A stretch of 64,000 nucleotides of DNA from Mycobacterium sp. 852002-51057_SCH5723018. Lineage in GTDB: Bacteria; Actinomycetota; Actinomycetes; Mycobacteriales; Mycobacteriaceae. Numbering within the stretch: the first letter of the stretch is position 1; the number at the start of each line of letters is the position of its first letter. Below the pieces are notes generated by a model. That model made no database searches and had not been told where the DNA came from. It was given only the letters and a program-made list of their open reading frames with translations. The stretch lies in assembly GCF_001667035.1 (NCBI RefSeq), contig NZ_LZIR01000008.1, positions 124,001 through 188,000 of the forward strand, read 5' to 3'. The position numbers and the translations under genes are program-made. Shown here piece by piece: positions 25,655 to 35,444 of the stretch.

Positions 25655-27448
25655 CTAGTCGTAGAGCAGCGCGGCGGTGGGGGAGTCGTCGATCGATGCG
25701 GCTAGTTCGCCGTGTTCGGTGATGTTGTCGATGTCGGTGCCCATCGCGATGTTGGTGATTCGTTCCAAAAAGATCTCCACCACGACGGGGACCTTGTGTT
25801 CGCGCGCGAGTTGTTGCGCGCGGGTGAGCGCCGGCCCGATCGCGTCGGGCTCGGTGACCTGAATGGCCTTGCAGCCCAGGCCTTCCACCACGCTGCGGTG
25901 GTCGACGCCGTATCCCTTGGGCATCTCGGTGTTGCCGGACTCCTGGGCGTTGATGTTGTCGAAGGCCAGCGAGACGAAGTAGTTCATGTCGAAGCTGAGC
26001 TGGGCCTGGCGGATGAGCCCCAGGTAGGAATTGTTCACCAGGACATGGACGTACGGCAGGTTGAACTGCGCCCCGACGGCCAGCTCCTCGATCAGGAATT
26101 GGAAGTCGTAGTCGCCGGAGAGGCCGACCACCGTGGCGGTGGGATCGGCGGTGACCACGCCCAGCGCGGCGGGCACGGTCCAGCCGAGCGGTCCGGCCTG
26201 GCCGCAGTTGATCCAGTGGCGCGGCTTGAACACCTGCAGGAACTGCCCGCCGGCGATCTGGGAGAGCCCAATTGCGGTGACGTAGCGGACATTGCGGCCG
26301 AAGGCCCGGTTCATCTCTTCGTAGACGCGTTGCGGCTTGATCGGAATGTCGTCGAAGTGGGTCTTGCGGTGCAGTGTCTTCTTGCGGTGTTGGCAGTCAG
26401 CGACCCAGCCACTCCAGTCCGGCAGCGTGCCGGCGGCGGCGCGCTCGGTCGCGAGTGCCACCAGCAGTTCCAGGGCCGCCTTGGCGTCGGAGACGATGCC
26501 CAGGTCGGGGGCGAAGACGCGGCCGATCTGCGTGGGTTCGATGTCGATGTGCACGAAGCGGCGGCCGCGCCGGTAGGTGTCCAGCCCACCGGTGTGGCGG
26601 TTGGCCCACCTGTTGCCGATTCCGAGGACGAAGTCGGATTCCAGCAAGGTGGCGTTGCCGTAGCGGTGCGCGGTCTGCAAGCCGACCATCCCGGCCGCCA
26701 AGCGGTGGTCGTCGGGAATCGTGCCCCAGCCCATCAGCGTGGGCACCACCGGGACGTTGAGCAGCTCGGCCAGCTCGACGAGCAGGTCGCAGGCGTCGGC
26801 GTTGATGATGCCCCCGCCGGCGACGAGGAGCGGTCGTTGTGCCGTTTGCAGCATGTCGAGCGCTTTGGCTATCTGGGCCGGGCTGGCCGCGGGTTTGTAG
26901 ACCGACAGGGGAGCGTAAGTCGCAGGGTCGAAATCGATTTCGGCCATCTGAACATCGATGGGCAAGTCGATCAGCACCGGTCCTGGCCGCCCGGAGCGCA
27001 TCAGGTGGAAGGCCTGGGCGAACGCGCCGGGAACCTGTCCGGGCTCCAGAACCGTCATCGCCAGCTTCGTCACCGGCGCGGCGATGGCGGCGATGTCGAC
27101 GGCCTGAAAGTCCTCCTTGTGCAGCTTGTTCACCGGCGCCTGGCCGGTGATCGCCAGGATCGGAATGGAATCGGCGCTGGCCGAATACAATCCGGTGATC
27201 ATGTCGGTGCCGGCCGGTCCCGAGGTGCCGATGCACACGCCGATGTTGCCGGGCGCTGCCCGGGTGTATCCCTCGGCCATGTGGCTGGCGGCCTCGACGT
27301 GGCGGGCCAGCACGTGCCGGATCCCGCCGTGGGCGCGCATGGCCGAGTAAAACGGGTTGATGGCGGCGCCCGGCAGGCCGAACGCCTGTGTGGCACCCTC
27401 GATTTCGAGAATCCTGACGGCCGCGTCGACCGTGCGCATCCGCGCCAT
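25655..27448 (-). CDS. gcl: glyoxylate carboligase (tartronate-semialdehyde synthase)
   Basis: 597 aa ThDP enzyme. [20 protein letters not shown] and [20 protein letters not shown] are typical of Gcl, where the usual catalytic Glu of ThDP enzymes is replaced (Val in Gcl). [20 protein letters not shown] with [12 protein letters not shown] is the ThDP/Mg GDG-N motif. It joins two glyoxylate molecules to tartronate semialdehyde and CO2. It is the last gene of hyi-glxR-gcl, four bases after glxR. Confidence 0.95.
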   Translation of the reverse strand: MARMRTVDAAVRILEIEGATQAFGLPGAAINPFYSAMRAHGGIRHVLARHVEAASHMAEGYTRAAPGNIGVCIGTSGPAGTDMITGLYSASADSIPILAITGQAPVNKLHKEDFQAVDIAAIAAPVTKLAMTVLEPGQVPGAFAQAFHLMRSGRPGPVLIDLPIDVQMAEIDFDPATYAPLSVYKPAASPAQIAKALDMLQTAQRPLLVAGGGIINADACDLLVELAELLNVPVVPTLMGWGTIPDDHRLAAGMVGLQTAHRYGNATLLESDFVLGIGNRWANRHTGGLDTYRRGRRFVHIDIEPTQIGRVFAPDLGIVSDAKAALELLVALATERAAAGTLPDWSGWVADCQHRKKTLHRKTHFDDIPIKPQRVYEEMNRAFGRNVRYVTAIGLSQIAGGQFLQVFKPRHWINCGQAGPLGWTVPAALGVVTADPTATVVGLSGDYDFQFLIEELAVGAQFNLPYVHVLVNNSYLGLIRQAQLSFDMNYFVSLAFDNINAQESGNTEMPKGYGVDHRSVVEGLGCKAIQVTEPDAIGPALTRAQQLAREHKVPVVVEIFLERITNIAMGTDIDNITEHGELAASIDDSPTAALLYD

Positions 27449-27452
27449 TGCG

Positions 27453-28337
27453 CTAGCCTTCCCCGCGCCCGGATAACCGCTCGACGCCCAGCAGCAGGCC
27501 GGAATGGTCCAGAGCCCCTTCGCCGTTGGCGAGCGCGGCAGCCATCAGCTGAGCGACCACCGCCCCCAGCGGGATGACGACGTCGGCCTCGCGGGCCGCG
27601 CTGGTCACGATGCCCAAGTCCTTGTGGTGCAGTTCGATCCGAAATCCCGGATCGAAATTGCGGGCCAACATCTTTGCGGCCTTTTGATCCAGCACCGCCG
27701 AACCGGCCAGGCCGCCGCCCAGCACCTTGACCGCCGCGTCGAGGTCGACGCCGTAGGCGCGCAGGAAAGTGATCGCCTCGGCGAGCAGTTCGATGTTGCC
27801 GGCCACGATGAGTTGATTGGCGGCCTTGACGGTCTGGCCCGCTCCGTTGGGGCCGACGTGCACGATCGTCTTGCCGACCATGTCCAGAATCGGCTTGGCA
27901 GCGGCGAAGTCGTCGTCCGTCGCCCCAACCATGATGGACAGCGATGCGTTCTTGGCGCCGACCTCTCCGCCGGAGACGGGGGCGTCGATGAGGCGCAGCC
28001 CGCGCCGCTTGGCCTCCTCGGCTAGTTGCACGGTGACGTCGGGCCGGATCGAGGAGAAGTCGATCACCAGGGTCCCCGGCTGGGCGTGCGCGAAAACGCC
28101 GCCTTCCGAGAGCAATACGTCCTGCACGTCGGGGGAGTCGGGCACCATGACGGCCACCACGTCGGCATCCTTCACGGCTTCCTCGATCGACTCGGCCGCG
28201 GCGCCGCCCGCCTCCACCAGTGCAGCGGTGCGCTCGGGCGAACGGTTGTAGCCGACGACGGCGAGGCCGGCGCCGGCCAGGTGGCATGCCATGGGGCTGC
28301 CCATGATGCCCAACCCGATGAAGGCGATGGTGCTCAT
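27453..28337 (-). CDS. glxR: 2-hydroxy-3-oxopropionate (tartronate semialdehyde) reductase
   Basis: 294 aa beta-hydroxyacid dehydrogenase. [20 protein letters not shown] is the Rossmann NAD(P)-binding start, [20 protein letters not shown] the substrate-binding motif, and [20 protein letters not shown] carries the catalytic Lys. It reduces tartronate semialdehyde to D-glycerate. The start overlaps the hyi stop by four bases, showing tight coupling. Confidence 0.92.
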   Translation of the reverse strand: MSTIAFIGLGIMGSPMACHLAGAGLAVVGYNRSPERTAALVEAGGAAAESIEEAVKDADVVAVMVPDSPDVQDVLLSEGGVFAHAQPGTLVIDFSSIRPDVTVQLAEEAKRRGLRLIDAPVSGGEVGAKNASLSIMVGATDDDFAAAKPILDMVGKTIVHVGPNGAGQTVKAANQLIVAGNIELLAEAITFLRAYGVDLDAAVKVLGGGLAGSAVLDQKAAKMLARNFDPGFRIELHHKDLGIVTSAAREADVVIPLGAVVAQLMAAALANGEGALDHSGLLLGVERLSGRGEG

Positions 28338-29194
28338 TGATTCCTCGTTCCTGCCGGTGTCGCAAGGGATTCGATGTTGACGCCGCCGCGCCCACGCTCG
28401 GCCGGCGGCAGCCAGTCGAAGGTGTCGGGCCGGGTGGGCTTGTACTCGAGACCGATGTACCCGCCGTAGCCGTGCTCGAGCAGCATCCCGATATGGTCGT
28501 CGAGCGGGATCGCCCCGGTCCCCGGCTCGCCGCGGCCGGGGGCATCCGCGATTTGGACGTGGCCGATCCGATCGGCATGTGCACGAAGCGCGCCGGCCAC
28601 GTCGTCGCCGTTGACGTGCAGGTGATACAGGTCGGCAAGCACCCGCAGATTGTCGTGACCCGCCCGTTCGCGCACTCGATCGACGACTGCAACGGCATCC
28701 GCCGCGGTCTTGATCGGGTAGCGGGGCGCACCGCTGACCGGCTCGATGAGAACCGTCGCGCCGATGCGTCGGGCGGCTTCCGCCGCGTATGCAAGACTGT
28801 CGGCCGCCACGTCATCCTGTGTCGCGGGCGACAGGCCCTCGATGCGGTTGCCGTAGAGCGCATTAAAGGCTCGAGTGCCCAACCTTTCCGCGATGCCGAC
28901 GGCGACGTCGACATTGTCACGGAACGCGGTCAGCAGCGCGGGGTCGGAGAGGATGCCCCGGTCGCCGGCCGCCATGTCACCTGCCATAAAGTTCAGCCCG
29001 CTCAGTTGGACCCCGGCGTCTTGGATGGCTCGAACGAATGCGTCGACGTCGGTATCCGGCGGTGTCGGTTCGGCGAACGGCCACCAGAATTCGACCGCCT
29101 CAAAGCCCGCCACCCGCGCCACCGCCGGGCGGTCCAGCAGCGGCAGATCGGTCAAGAGGATCGAGCAGTTAACCGTGTAGGTCGCAGTCGCCAC
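28334..29194 (-). CDS. hyi: hydroxypyruvate isomerase
   Basis: 286 aa TIM barrel of the AP-endonuclease-2/Hyi type. ARVAGFEAVEFWWPFAEPTP, LIEPVSGAPRYPIKTAADAV, LADLYHLHVNGDD and IGHVQIADAPGRGEPGTGAI contain the metal-binding Glu, Asp, His and Glu. It interconverts hydroxypyruvate and tartronate semialdehyde. The GTG start follows AGGAAGGA. First gene of the minus-strand operon that runs hyi-glxR-gcl. Confidence 0.92.
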   Translation of the reverse strand: MATATYTVNCSILLTDLPLLDRPAVARVAGFEAVEFWWPFAEPTPPDTDVDAFVRAIQDAGVQLSGLNFMAGDMAAGDRGILSDPALLTAFRDNVDVAVGIAERLGTRAFNALYGNRIEGLSPATQDDVAADSLAYAAEAARRIGATVLIEPVSGAPRYPIKTAADAVAVVDRVRERAGHDNLRVLADLYHLHVNGDDVAGALRAHADRIGHVQIADAPGRGEPGTGAIPLDDHIGMLLEHGYGGYIGLEYKPTRPDTFDWLPPAERGRGGVNIESLATPAGTRNQ

Positions 29195-29277
29195 GGCAGT
29201 CCTTCCTAGTGCGCCGGCGCCGGTGCCGCAGGTCCCCGCAACCGAGTATCAGCCGGGGTTACGAGCGGTGCGGATGG

Positions 29278-29316
29278 ATTTCACAATACGGAATTATCAA
29301 ACCGAACTACGGAATA
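29278..29316. promoter_or_regulatory. two IclR-type half-conserved operators, 22 bp apart
   Basis: ATTTCACAATACGGAAT (29278-29294) and AAACCGAACTACGGAAT (29300-29316) match the perfect palindrome at 29478 at 14 and 13 of 17 positions, both keeping the right half TACGGAAT. The 22-bp offset places them on the same face of the helix. They lie 84-122 bp upstream of hyi. Confidence 0.6.
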
Positions 29317-29477
29317 AGTGAAGGCGATCCAGGGAGGCATGTCAAGCCCGCGCGGTGGGTTGTTTCCGCAGAACATCGCCAGGCCGGAACGATAATTCAC
29401 CCCAGATTTACTGACAACATGGGTTTCCTTTGACAGGAAAACGTGAGCTGTGACACGTTGAAACGGCCGAAATCATG

Positions 29478-29494
29478 ATTCCGTAATACGGAAT
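29478..29494. promoter_or_regulatory. perfect IclR-type palindromic operator upstream of glcD
   Basis: ATTCCGTA-A-TACGGAAT is an exact 8-1-8 palindrome, 50 bp before the glcD start. It has the form of an IclR operator and recurs in weaker form before hyi and before the iclR gene. Confidence 0.7.
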
Positions 29495-29544
29495 ACCCCC
29501 GGAAGTGGGCGCCGGCTTGCGTGCCAGAGGAAAGGAACTTGCCA

Positions 29545-30915
29545 ATGACGGCACTAGACGAGCGCAGCGGCGACCTCGTCGTCAGCATCCCGGACGTCCA
29601 GGTCATAACCGATCCGGATGTGACGGAGGGCTACCGACGCGACCGGGCCGGTGACCCGGACGCCGGGCACCCGCTGGCGGTGGTGCGCGCCAAGAGCACG
29701 GCGGACGTTCAGGCGGTGATGCGGTGGGCCAGCGCGGCCGACGTTCCGGTGGTGCCGCGCGGCGCGGGCACCGGGCTGTCGGGCGGTGCCACCGCGGTCG
29801 ACGGCGGCATCGTGCTGTCCACCGAGCTGATGCGCAACATCGAAATCGACCCGGTCACCCGGACCGCGGTGGTGCAGCCGGGACTCATCAACGCCGAGGT
29901 CAAGCGCGCGGTCGCCGAGCATGGGCTGTGGTATCCGCCCGACCCGTCGTCGTTCGAAATCTGCTCGATCGGGGGCAACGCCGCAACCAATGCGGGCGGT
30001 CTGTGTTGCGTAAAGTATGGCGTGACAACCGATTACATCCTAGGGTTGGAAGTCGTCCTCGCCGACGGAACGGTGGTGCGTCTCGGGGGACCCCGCCTGA
30101 AGGACTCCGCTGGGCTCTCGCTCACCAAGCTGTTTGTCGGAAGCGAGGGAACGCTCGGTGTCATTACCGAGCTCACTCTTCGATTGCTGCCGCCGCAGCC
30201 GCCCGCCAGCACCGTCGTGGCGTCATTCTCCTCGGTGCGCGACGCCACGAACGCGGTTTGCGAGATCACCCGCGTCATGCGCCCGGCGATGCTCGAATTC
30301 ATGGACCGCGCCTCGATCGCCGCGGTCGAAAAGCACCTCAAGATGGGCCTGGACCTGGAAGCCCACGCGATCATCATCGCCCAATCCGACTCACCCGGCG
30401 ATCGTGGCAACGAAATCGCCTTCATGGCCGAGGTCCTCGAACACAACAACGCCACCGACGTGTTCGCCACCGACGATCCCGCCGAGGGCGAGGCGTTCAC
30501 CGCCGCACGACGATTCGCCATTCCGGCCGTCGAGCGTCTGGGTCACCTCCTGCTCGAGGACGTCGGCGTTCCGCTGCCCAAGCTGCCCGCGCTCATCGAG
30601 GGCATCGAGGCTATTGCCGACAAGCGTGACATCGTCTGCGCGGTCATCGCCCACGCCGGTGACGGCAACACCCACCCCCTGATCGTGCACGACCCGGCCG
30701 ATCCCGACCAATCACGGCGCGCACACCTTGCGTTCGGCGAAATCATGGAACTGGCGATAGAACTCGGCGGCACCATCACGGGCGAGCATGGCGTGGGGCG
30801 GCTCAAGAAGGGCTGGCTGCCGGATCAGGTGGGGCCCAACGTGATGGATCTGACCCGTCGGATCAAGCGGGCATTGGATCCGCAGAACATCCTCAATCCC
30901 GGGGCGGTGCTCTAG
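29545..30915 (+). CDS. glcD: FAD-linked glycolate/lactate oxidase subunit, GlcD-like
   Basis: 456 aa. PCMH-type FAD domain with VPRGAGTGLSGGATAVDGGI, then SIGGNAATNAGGLCCVKYGV and LFVGSEGTLGVITELTLRLL; C-terminal FAD-oxidase domain with AHAGDGNTHPLI and GEHGVGRLKKGWL. ATG 29545 follows AGGAAAGGAA. It oxidises glycolate (or D-lactate) to the alpha-keto acid, feeding glyoxylate to Gcl. GlcE and GlcF partners are not in the window. The next gene starts directly at the stop. Confidence 0.9.
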   Translation: MTALDERSGDLVVSIPDVQVITDPDVTEGYRRDRAGDPDAGHPLAVVRAKSTADVQAVMRWASAADVPVVPRGAGTGLSGGATAVDGGIVLSTELMRNIEIDPVTRTAVVQPGLINAEVKRAVAEHGLWYPPDPSSFEICSIGGNAATNAGGLCCVKYGVTTDYILGLEVVLADGTVVRLGGPRLKDSAGLSLTKLFVGSEGTLGVITELTLRLLPPQPPASTVVASFSSVRDATNAVCEITRVMRPAMLEFMDRASIAAVEKHLKMGLDLEAHAIIIAQSDSPGDRGNEIAFMAEVLEHNNATDVFATDDPAEGEAFTAARRFAIPAVERLGHLLLEDVGVPLPKLPALIEGIEAIADKRDIVCAVIAHAGDGNTHPLIVHDPADPDQSRRAHLAFGEIMELAIELGGTITGEHGVGRLKKGWLPDQVGPNVMDLTRRIKRALDPQNILNPGAVL

Positions 30916-32619
30916 ATGTTCCAGCCCGACTACACACCGGTCGCCCATTCCCTTGGCTGGAGCGCCGCCGTCGCCGCGCTGCCACTGGTCATCATGTTCG
31001 TGCTCCTTGGTGGGCTTCGGGTACGCGCGCCCATCGCGGCCGCCGTCGGCGTCGCGACCGCAGCGCTGATCGCGTGGGGTGTCTACAACATGCCCGTGGC
31101 CCAGGTCGCCGACTCGGCCGTACTGGGGTTCACCTACGGGATGTTTCCCATTATGTGGTTGGTGCTCAACGCAATCTGGATCTACAACCTGACCGTCCAG
31201 ACCGGTCATCGCGACGTGCTGTGCAGGTCGATGGCTTCCATCTCACCGGACCAGAGGATTCAGGCCGTCATCGTCGCGTTCTGCTTCGGCGCCCTCATCG
31301 AGGGCTTGGCCGGCTTCGGCACCCCGGTGGCCATCACGTCGTTGATGTTGGTCGCGCTGCGATTCTCACCGCTCAAGGCCGCCTCCGTGGCGCTCGTGGC
31401 CAACACCGCCCCGGTGGCGTTCGCCTCCTTGGGAATTCCGATCGTCGCGCTGTCGGGCGTCACCGGACTTTCCCTTGACACGCTCGGCGCCATGGTCGGT
31501 CGGCAAACCCCGATACTGGCGTGCATCGTCCCCTTCATCCTGATCTTCATGGTCGACGGCCGCAGAGGCCTCAAGCAGGCCTGGCCAGCGGCCGCGATGG
31601 GCGGCGGCGTCTACGCGATCATTCAATTCTTCTGTTCCAACTTCTTTTCCGTCGAACTCACCGACATTGCCGGATCGATCATCAGCGCGGGCTCCATTGT
31701 GGCTTTGCTCCGCGTCTGGCGTCCGAAGGCTCCGCTGGACGGCGCAACCGAGGAGGAAGCGGCCCGGCCACAATCCGAAAGCATGACAGCGCCTTTGGGC
31801 CCCATGCACGTTGACCGTTCGGACGTTTCCGTGCTGACCGCCCCGCCGGCAAGCGGAGTGCGCGAGGAGGTGGCCGACTCGCGTCGGGACGTCCTGCTTG
31901 CCTATGCGCCGTACGTGATGGTCACCGCGATCTTCACGCTCTCGATGTGGAAGCCGTTCACCGCCCTCCTCAAGCACGGCGGCACCAGCTTCGCCTGGCC
32001 CGGCCTGCACGTGGCCAACGCCGCGCACAAACCCTCCGCCCTGGCCGTCTTCAAGTTCGACTTCCTGTCCAGCGCAGGCACATTGCTGCTCATCAGCGGG
32101 CTGCTCACCATGCTCGTCCTGCGTACCTCCGCGAGCCAGGCGGCACGAGCATACGTAAGCGCGGCGATCCAACTGCGCAGCGCCGCAATAACTGTCGGTT
32201 TGGTATTGGCGCTCGCCTACCTGCTGAACCTGTCCGGTGAGACCACCACATTGGGCCTGTGGATCGCCGGGGCCGGTGCCCTGCTGGGGGTCGTTTCGCC
32301 GATCATCGGCTGGCTCGGTGTCACCGTCACCGGTTCCGATACCTCCTCCAACTCGCTGTTCGGAGTGCTGCAGGTCAGTGCGGCGCACGCGGCCGGCATC
32401 AGCCCAACCCTGTTGGCGGCGGCGAACTCCTCGGGCGGGGTGATCGGAAAGATGCTTTCGCCACAGAGCTTGGTCATTGCCACCGCCGCGGTGCAGATGA
32501 AGGGCAAAGAAGGCGACCTGTTCCGCAAGGTGTTCAAGTGGAGCCTGCTCCTGCTCGGTCTGATGTGCGTGCTGGTGTACCTGCAGAGCACCTCGTGGCT
32601 CGGGTGGATGGTCGTCTGA
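30916..32619 (+). CDS. lldP: L-lactate/glycolate permease, LctP family
   Basis: 567 aa with about 12-14 membrane helices. Family blocks are VIVAFCFGALIEGLAGFGTP and VTVTGSDTSSNSLFGVLQ, then AAANSSGGVIGKMLSPQSLV. LctP carriers import lactate or glycolate with protons. The middle loop (residues about 270-315) is unusually long and hydrophilic. It starts immediately after glcD and overlaps glxK by one base, so the three genes form one operon. Confidence 0.9.
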   Translation: MFQPDYTPVAHSLGWSAAVAALPLVIMFVLLGGLRVRAPIAAAVGVATAALIAWGVYNMPVAQVADSAVLGFTYGMFPIMWLVLNAIWIYNLTVQTGHRDVLCRSMASISPDQRIQAVIVAFCFGALIEGLAGFGTPVAITSLMLVALRFSPLKAASVALVANTAPVAFASLGIPIVALSGVTGLSLDTLGAMVGRQTPILACIVPFILIFMVDGRRGLKQAWPAAAMGGGVYAIIQFFCSNFFSVELTDIAGSIISAGSIVALLRVWRPKAPLDGATEEEAARPQSESMTAPLGPMHVDRSDVSVLTAPPASGVREEVADSRRDVLLAYAPYVMVTAIFTLSMWKPFTALLKHGGTSFAWPGLHVANAAHKPSALAVFKFDFLSSAGTLLLISGLLTMLVLRTSASQAARAYVSAAIQLRSAAITVGLVLALAYLLNLSGETTTLGLWIAGAGALLGVVSPIIGWLGVTVTGSDTSSNSLFGVLQVSAAHAAGISPTLLAAANSSGGVIGKMLSPQSLVIATAAVQMKGKEGDLFRKVFKWSLLLLGLMCVLVYLQSTSWLGWMVV

Positions 32620-33788
32620 TGGGCGGCCATATCGTGCTGGCGCCCGACAAGTTCAAGGGGTCCTTGACGGCCCAGCAAGCCGCGCGGGCGATGGCGCAGG
32701 GCGTGTGGCGGGCCGATCCGAGGGTGACCACGAACGCCTGCCCCGTCGCCGACGGTGGGGAGGGGACCCTCGATGCCGTCCTGGCCGCCGGTTTCGAACG
32801 AATCCCCGCCTATGTCAAGGGGCCAACCGGCACGGCGGTGCAAACCGCCTACGCCCGGATGGACAAGCGTGCGGTCATCGAGATGGCCGACGTCTGCGGC
32901 CTCCAGCGGCTGCCCACCGCGACACCGGCGCCGATGACCGCGACCAGCTACGGGCTGGGAAGCGTTGTGGCCCAAGCGCTCGACGACGGCTGCCGCGACA
33001 TCGTCATCACCATCGGGGGCAGCGCGAGCACCGATGGCGGCGCCGGGATGCTCATGGCGCTGGGCGCCGCGGTCCTCGACCGCCGCGGCAGGCCGATCGG
33101 TCCCGGTGGCCGCGGGCTGGGCGAGGCGGCTCAGGTACATCTCGGCGGGTTGCATCCGGCCATTGCGGAAAGCGCGTTCACTCTGGCCGCCGACGTCGAC
33201 AGCCCGCTGTGCGGACCGCACGGGGCCGCGACCGTCTACGGACCGCAGAAGGGCGCCGACGACGAGCAGGTGGCGGCGCTCGAGCGCGGCCTTTCCCGAT
33301 GGGCCAACCTGGTAGACCGGGCCAGCCGCACCGACTGTCGGGGCGCGCCTGGCGCCGGCGCGGCCGGCGGCGTGGGATTTGCCGCGCTGTCCGTCCTGGG
33401 CGCGCGCATGCGACCCGGCATCGAGATGGTCCTCGAGCTCATCGAGCTGGACCGAAATATGTTGGGCGCCAAGGTCGTCGTGACCGGCGAGGGATCCCTC
33501 GACGCTCAATCCCTGCGCGGCAAGGCGCCCATCGGGGTATCCCGATGCGCCCACAAATACGGCGTACCGACCTTCGCCATCGCGGGGGTGTCGACCCTGA
33601 GCAGCGCCGAGGCTCGCGCGGCGGGCTTCGCCGTGGTCCGCACTCTCACCGAACTCGAACCCGATCCCCGACGGTGCATCAGGTACGCCGACGAGCTGCT
33701 GACGCAGGTGACCGAACAGCTCATCCGCGAATGCAGCGCAAACCATGACGATCCGCAAGACCGCAGGGAGGGCGTAAGCCATGAGTGA
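32619..33788 (+). CDS. glxK: glycerate kinase, GlxK/GarK type
   Basis: 389 aa. VLAPDKFKGSLTAQQAARAM, CPVADGGEGTLDAVLAAGFE, TIGGSASTDGGAGMLMALGA and VVTGEGSLDAQSLRGKAPIG are the full signature of class II glycerate kinases. It phosphorylates D-glycerate, which completes the glyoxylate-to-phosphoglycerate route. The start overlaps the permease stop (TGATG). It ends eight bases into the next gene. Confidence 0.93.
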   Translation: MGGHIVLAPDKFKGSLTAQQAARAMAQGVWRADPRVTTNACPVADGGEGTLDAVLAAGFERIPAYVKGPTGTAVQTAYARMDKRAVIEMADVCGLQRLPTATPAPMTATSYGLGSVVAQALDDGCRDIVITIGGSASTDGGAGMLMALGAAVLDRRGRPIGPGGRGLGEAAQVHLGGLHPAIAESAFTLAADVDSPLCGPHGAATVYGPQKGADDEQVAALERGLSRWANLVDRASRTDCRGAPGAGAAGGVGFAALSVLGARMRPGIEMVLELIELDRNMLGAKVVVTGEGSLDAQSLRGKAPIGVSRCAHKYGVPTFAIAGVSTLSSAEARAAGFAVVRTLTELEPDPRRCIRYADELLTQVTEQLIRECSANHDDPQDRREGVSHE

Positions 33789-34398
33789 GTACTGGCATGA
33801 CGATGAGCGGCGCCGGGTGCTGCATTGGTATGACTTTGCTTGTCCGTTTTCCTATGTCGGGCAGTGCCGTAACGCGCTTCTGATCGAGGCGGGGTTCGAG
33901 GTCGTGGCGTTGCCGTTTCAGGCGCACCCGGGCATGCCCCGCGGGGGCCTGCCGGTCAACCCGGGCGGCGGGCCGAGGTACTCGCTGCTTGAACAGGAGG
34001 CCCGAGCGGCGGGGCTGGAGCTGCGTTGGCCGCGGCGAATACCGCACACCCGACGGGCGCTGGCGGCCGCGGAGTGGGTGCGACGCAATCAGCCCGCTGT
34101 TTTCGGCGAGTTTCAGCGCAGCCTGTTCGAGGCCCATTTTGTTGACGGGGATGACCTTGATGATCAAACGGTCATCGACAGGCACGCGGCGGCGACCGGT
34201 GTCGATGTGCGCGGCCTGCATTTCGCGCTGGCCGACGGCAGCGCTGCCGGGGCGGTCAGTCAGGCCGAGTGGATCGGCCGTCAACTCGGGTTGGACGGCA
34301 CACCGGCCTGGCTGGTCGACGGGCGCTTGATGATCGGGCTGCAGCCCGCGTCGGCCTTCGAGCGCCTCACCCCGATGACCGTGCGGGTCTCTCGGTAA
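33781..34398 (+). CDS. DsbA-family (thioredoxin-fold) oxidoreductase
   Basis: 205 aa. HWYDFACPFSYVGQCRNALL carries the CPFS motif of the FrnE/2-hydroxychromene-carboxylate isomerase branch of DsbA-like proteins. The cis-Pro loop is GLDGTPAWLVDGRLMIGLQP. There is no signal peptide, so it is cytosolic. The active-site motif has a single cysteine, so isomerase or glutathione-type chemistry is more likely than dithiol exchange. It overlaps glxK by eight bases. Confidence 0.78.
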   Translation: MSEYWHDDERRRVLHWYDFACPFSYVGQCRNALLIEAGFEVVALPFQAHPGMPRGGLPVNPGGGPRYSLLEQEARAAGLELRWPRRIPHTRRALAAAEWVRRNQPAVFGEFQRSLFEAHFVDGDDLDDQTVIDRHAAATGVDVRGLHFALADGSAAGAVSQAEWIGRQLGLDGTPAWLVDGRLMIGLQPASAFERLTPMTVRVSR

Positions 34399-34463
34399 AG
34401 ACCGGCTGGTCAGCGCGCGATTTGGCCGCCGCCACGCGTGTTCGGTAACCTGTCATTTACCAA

Positions 34464-34540
34464 CGCGGGGTGGAGCAGCTCGGTAGCTCGCTGGGCTCAT
34501 AACCCAGAGGTCGCAGGTTCGAATCCTGTCCCCGCTACCA
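34464..34540 (+). tRNA. initiator tRNA-fMet (CAT)
   Basis: Folds as a 77-nt cloverleaf with encoded CCA. The anticodon CAT is at 34498-34500 in loop CTCATAA. The anticodon stem ends in three G-C pairs (CTGGG/CCCAG), and the first acceptor base C1 faces T72 without pairing. Both are initiator hallmarks. T arm is CAGGTTCGAATCCTG. Confidence 0.96.
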
Positions 34541-34548
34541 GCGGAAAT

Positions 34549-34579
34549 GGCCCCCGGAGACGCCTCCGGGGGCCGTTTT
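34549..34579 (+). terminator. rho-independent terminator of the tRNA gene
   Basis: Perfect 10-bp stem GGCCCCCGGA/TCCGGGGGCC around a 6-base loop, followed by GTTTT. A diverged copy of the same structure, including the trailing TTTTCATGCCA, occurs at 36757-36790. Confidence 0.85.
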
Positions 34580-34608
34580 CATGCCACTTGTGAATGGGTT
34601 TGTGAACC

Positions 34609-34878
34609 TTAGCGTTGCTTATCGTCTGATTCCGGACCTGATTCCGGATCCCAGCCGGCGCCTATCAGGAACGACGCTGCCTGCTCAGCGGCGGCGCGGT
34701 CGTCGTTCTTGAGGACGTGGGCATATGTCTCGAGAAAGAACCCCACGGTGGCGTGTCCGATCCGCTCGCTGACCACTTTCGGGCTCAGCCCGGCTTTCAG
34801 CGCGCTGGTCGCGTAGGAGTGCCGCAGATCATGGAATGCGACCCGTGAAGGCCGGTGCGATGAACACCTTGCATCCAA
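34609..34878 (-). pseudogene. tyrosine-recombinase (phage-type integrase) C-terminal fragment
   Basis: VAFHDLRHSYATSALKAGLS has the box II HxxRH, ERIGHATVGFFLETYAHVL the second His and the catalytic Tyr. Only the last 70 or so residues of the catalytic domain remain. The upstream sequence no longer resembles an integrase, so the gene is truncated. Its position right after a tRNA gene, reading toward it, is that of an integrase next to its attachment site. Confidence 0.85.
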
Positions 34879-34997
34879 CTCGTAGGATCGCGACCGGCAT
34901 TTGCGGCAGCGCCCCCCGCGCGTTCACTGGGTCGGCATCGTGATGGTTTCCGCGCACGCGTTCTGATCGGAGGTCGTTGTCGGCAGTCGATCAACGT

Positions 34998-35444
34998 CTA
35001 CGAGGGCCCATGAAAGACCACGGCGCCAGCGACGAAGAACTGGCCCATGCAACACACGAGTGGCACGATGAATGCCAGTTGTGGGCGCTTGCGCCACACA
35101 ATGATCGTCAGGACGATGTCGAGGATGATCAGGACCGCACTACCAATTAGACCGGTCAAGATATCGTGCTGAAGGTGGGCTCCTCGACCGCAGTCTATTC
35201 CGTGAATTTTGCACTGGTCATGTGGATCGTCGACGGCGACGAAAACAGCGAACACAGTCAGCAGCGCCGTTCCCGCCGCCAAAACGCAATGGAGCCCGGC
35301 CAGCGCGATCGCCGCGGCCTTCTCACCCGAGCCCCTTGGGGGTGCGGGCCGCCAGGGGCCCGGCGAAGGTTGCCAAGAACCTGCGGGAAAGCCCGGGGGC
35401 GGTACGGGGGGCCAAGGTCCGCGCGGTGGTGGTGACTGAGACAC
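34998..35444 (-). CDS. Pro-rich N-terminus small membrane protein
   Basis: 148 aa from a GTG. The first 40 residues are Pro/Gly-rich (PPPRGPWPPVPPPGFPAG). Three membrane helices follow: IALAGLHCVLAAGTALLTVF, ILTGLIGSAVLIILDIVLTI and LAFIVPLVCCMGQFFVAGAV, with a Cys-containing loop (CKIHGIDCG) between the first two. Typical of mycobacterial envelope proteins of unknown function. It lies in the tRNA-adjacent scar and may be cargo. Confidence 0.65.
   Translation of the reverse strand: MSQSPPPRGPWPPVPPPGFPAGSWQPSPGPWRPAPPRGSGEKAAAIALAGLHCVLAAGTALLTVFAVFVAVDDPHDQCKIHGIDCGRGAHLQHDILTGLIGSAVLIILDIVLTIIVWRKRPQLAFIVPLVCCMGQFFVAGAVVFHGPS

Noticed and set aside
25712..27577. 621-codon plus-strand frame opposite gcl
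   Set aside because: His/Gly/Gln-rich composition typical of an antisense frame; gcl on the minus strand has all catalytic motifs.
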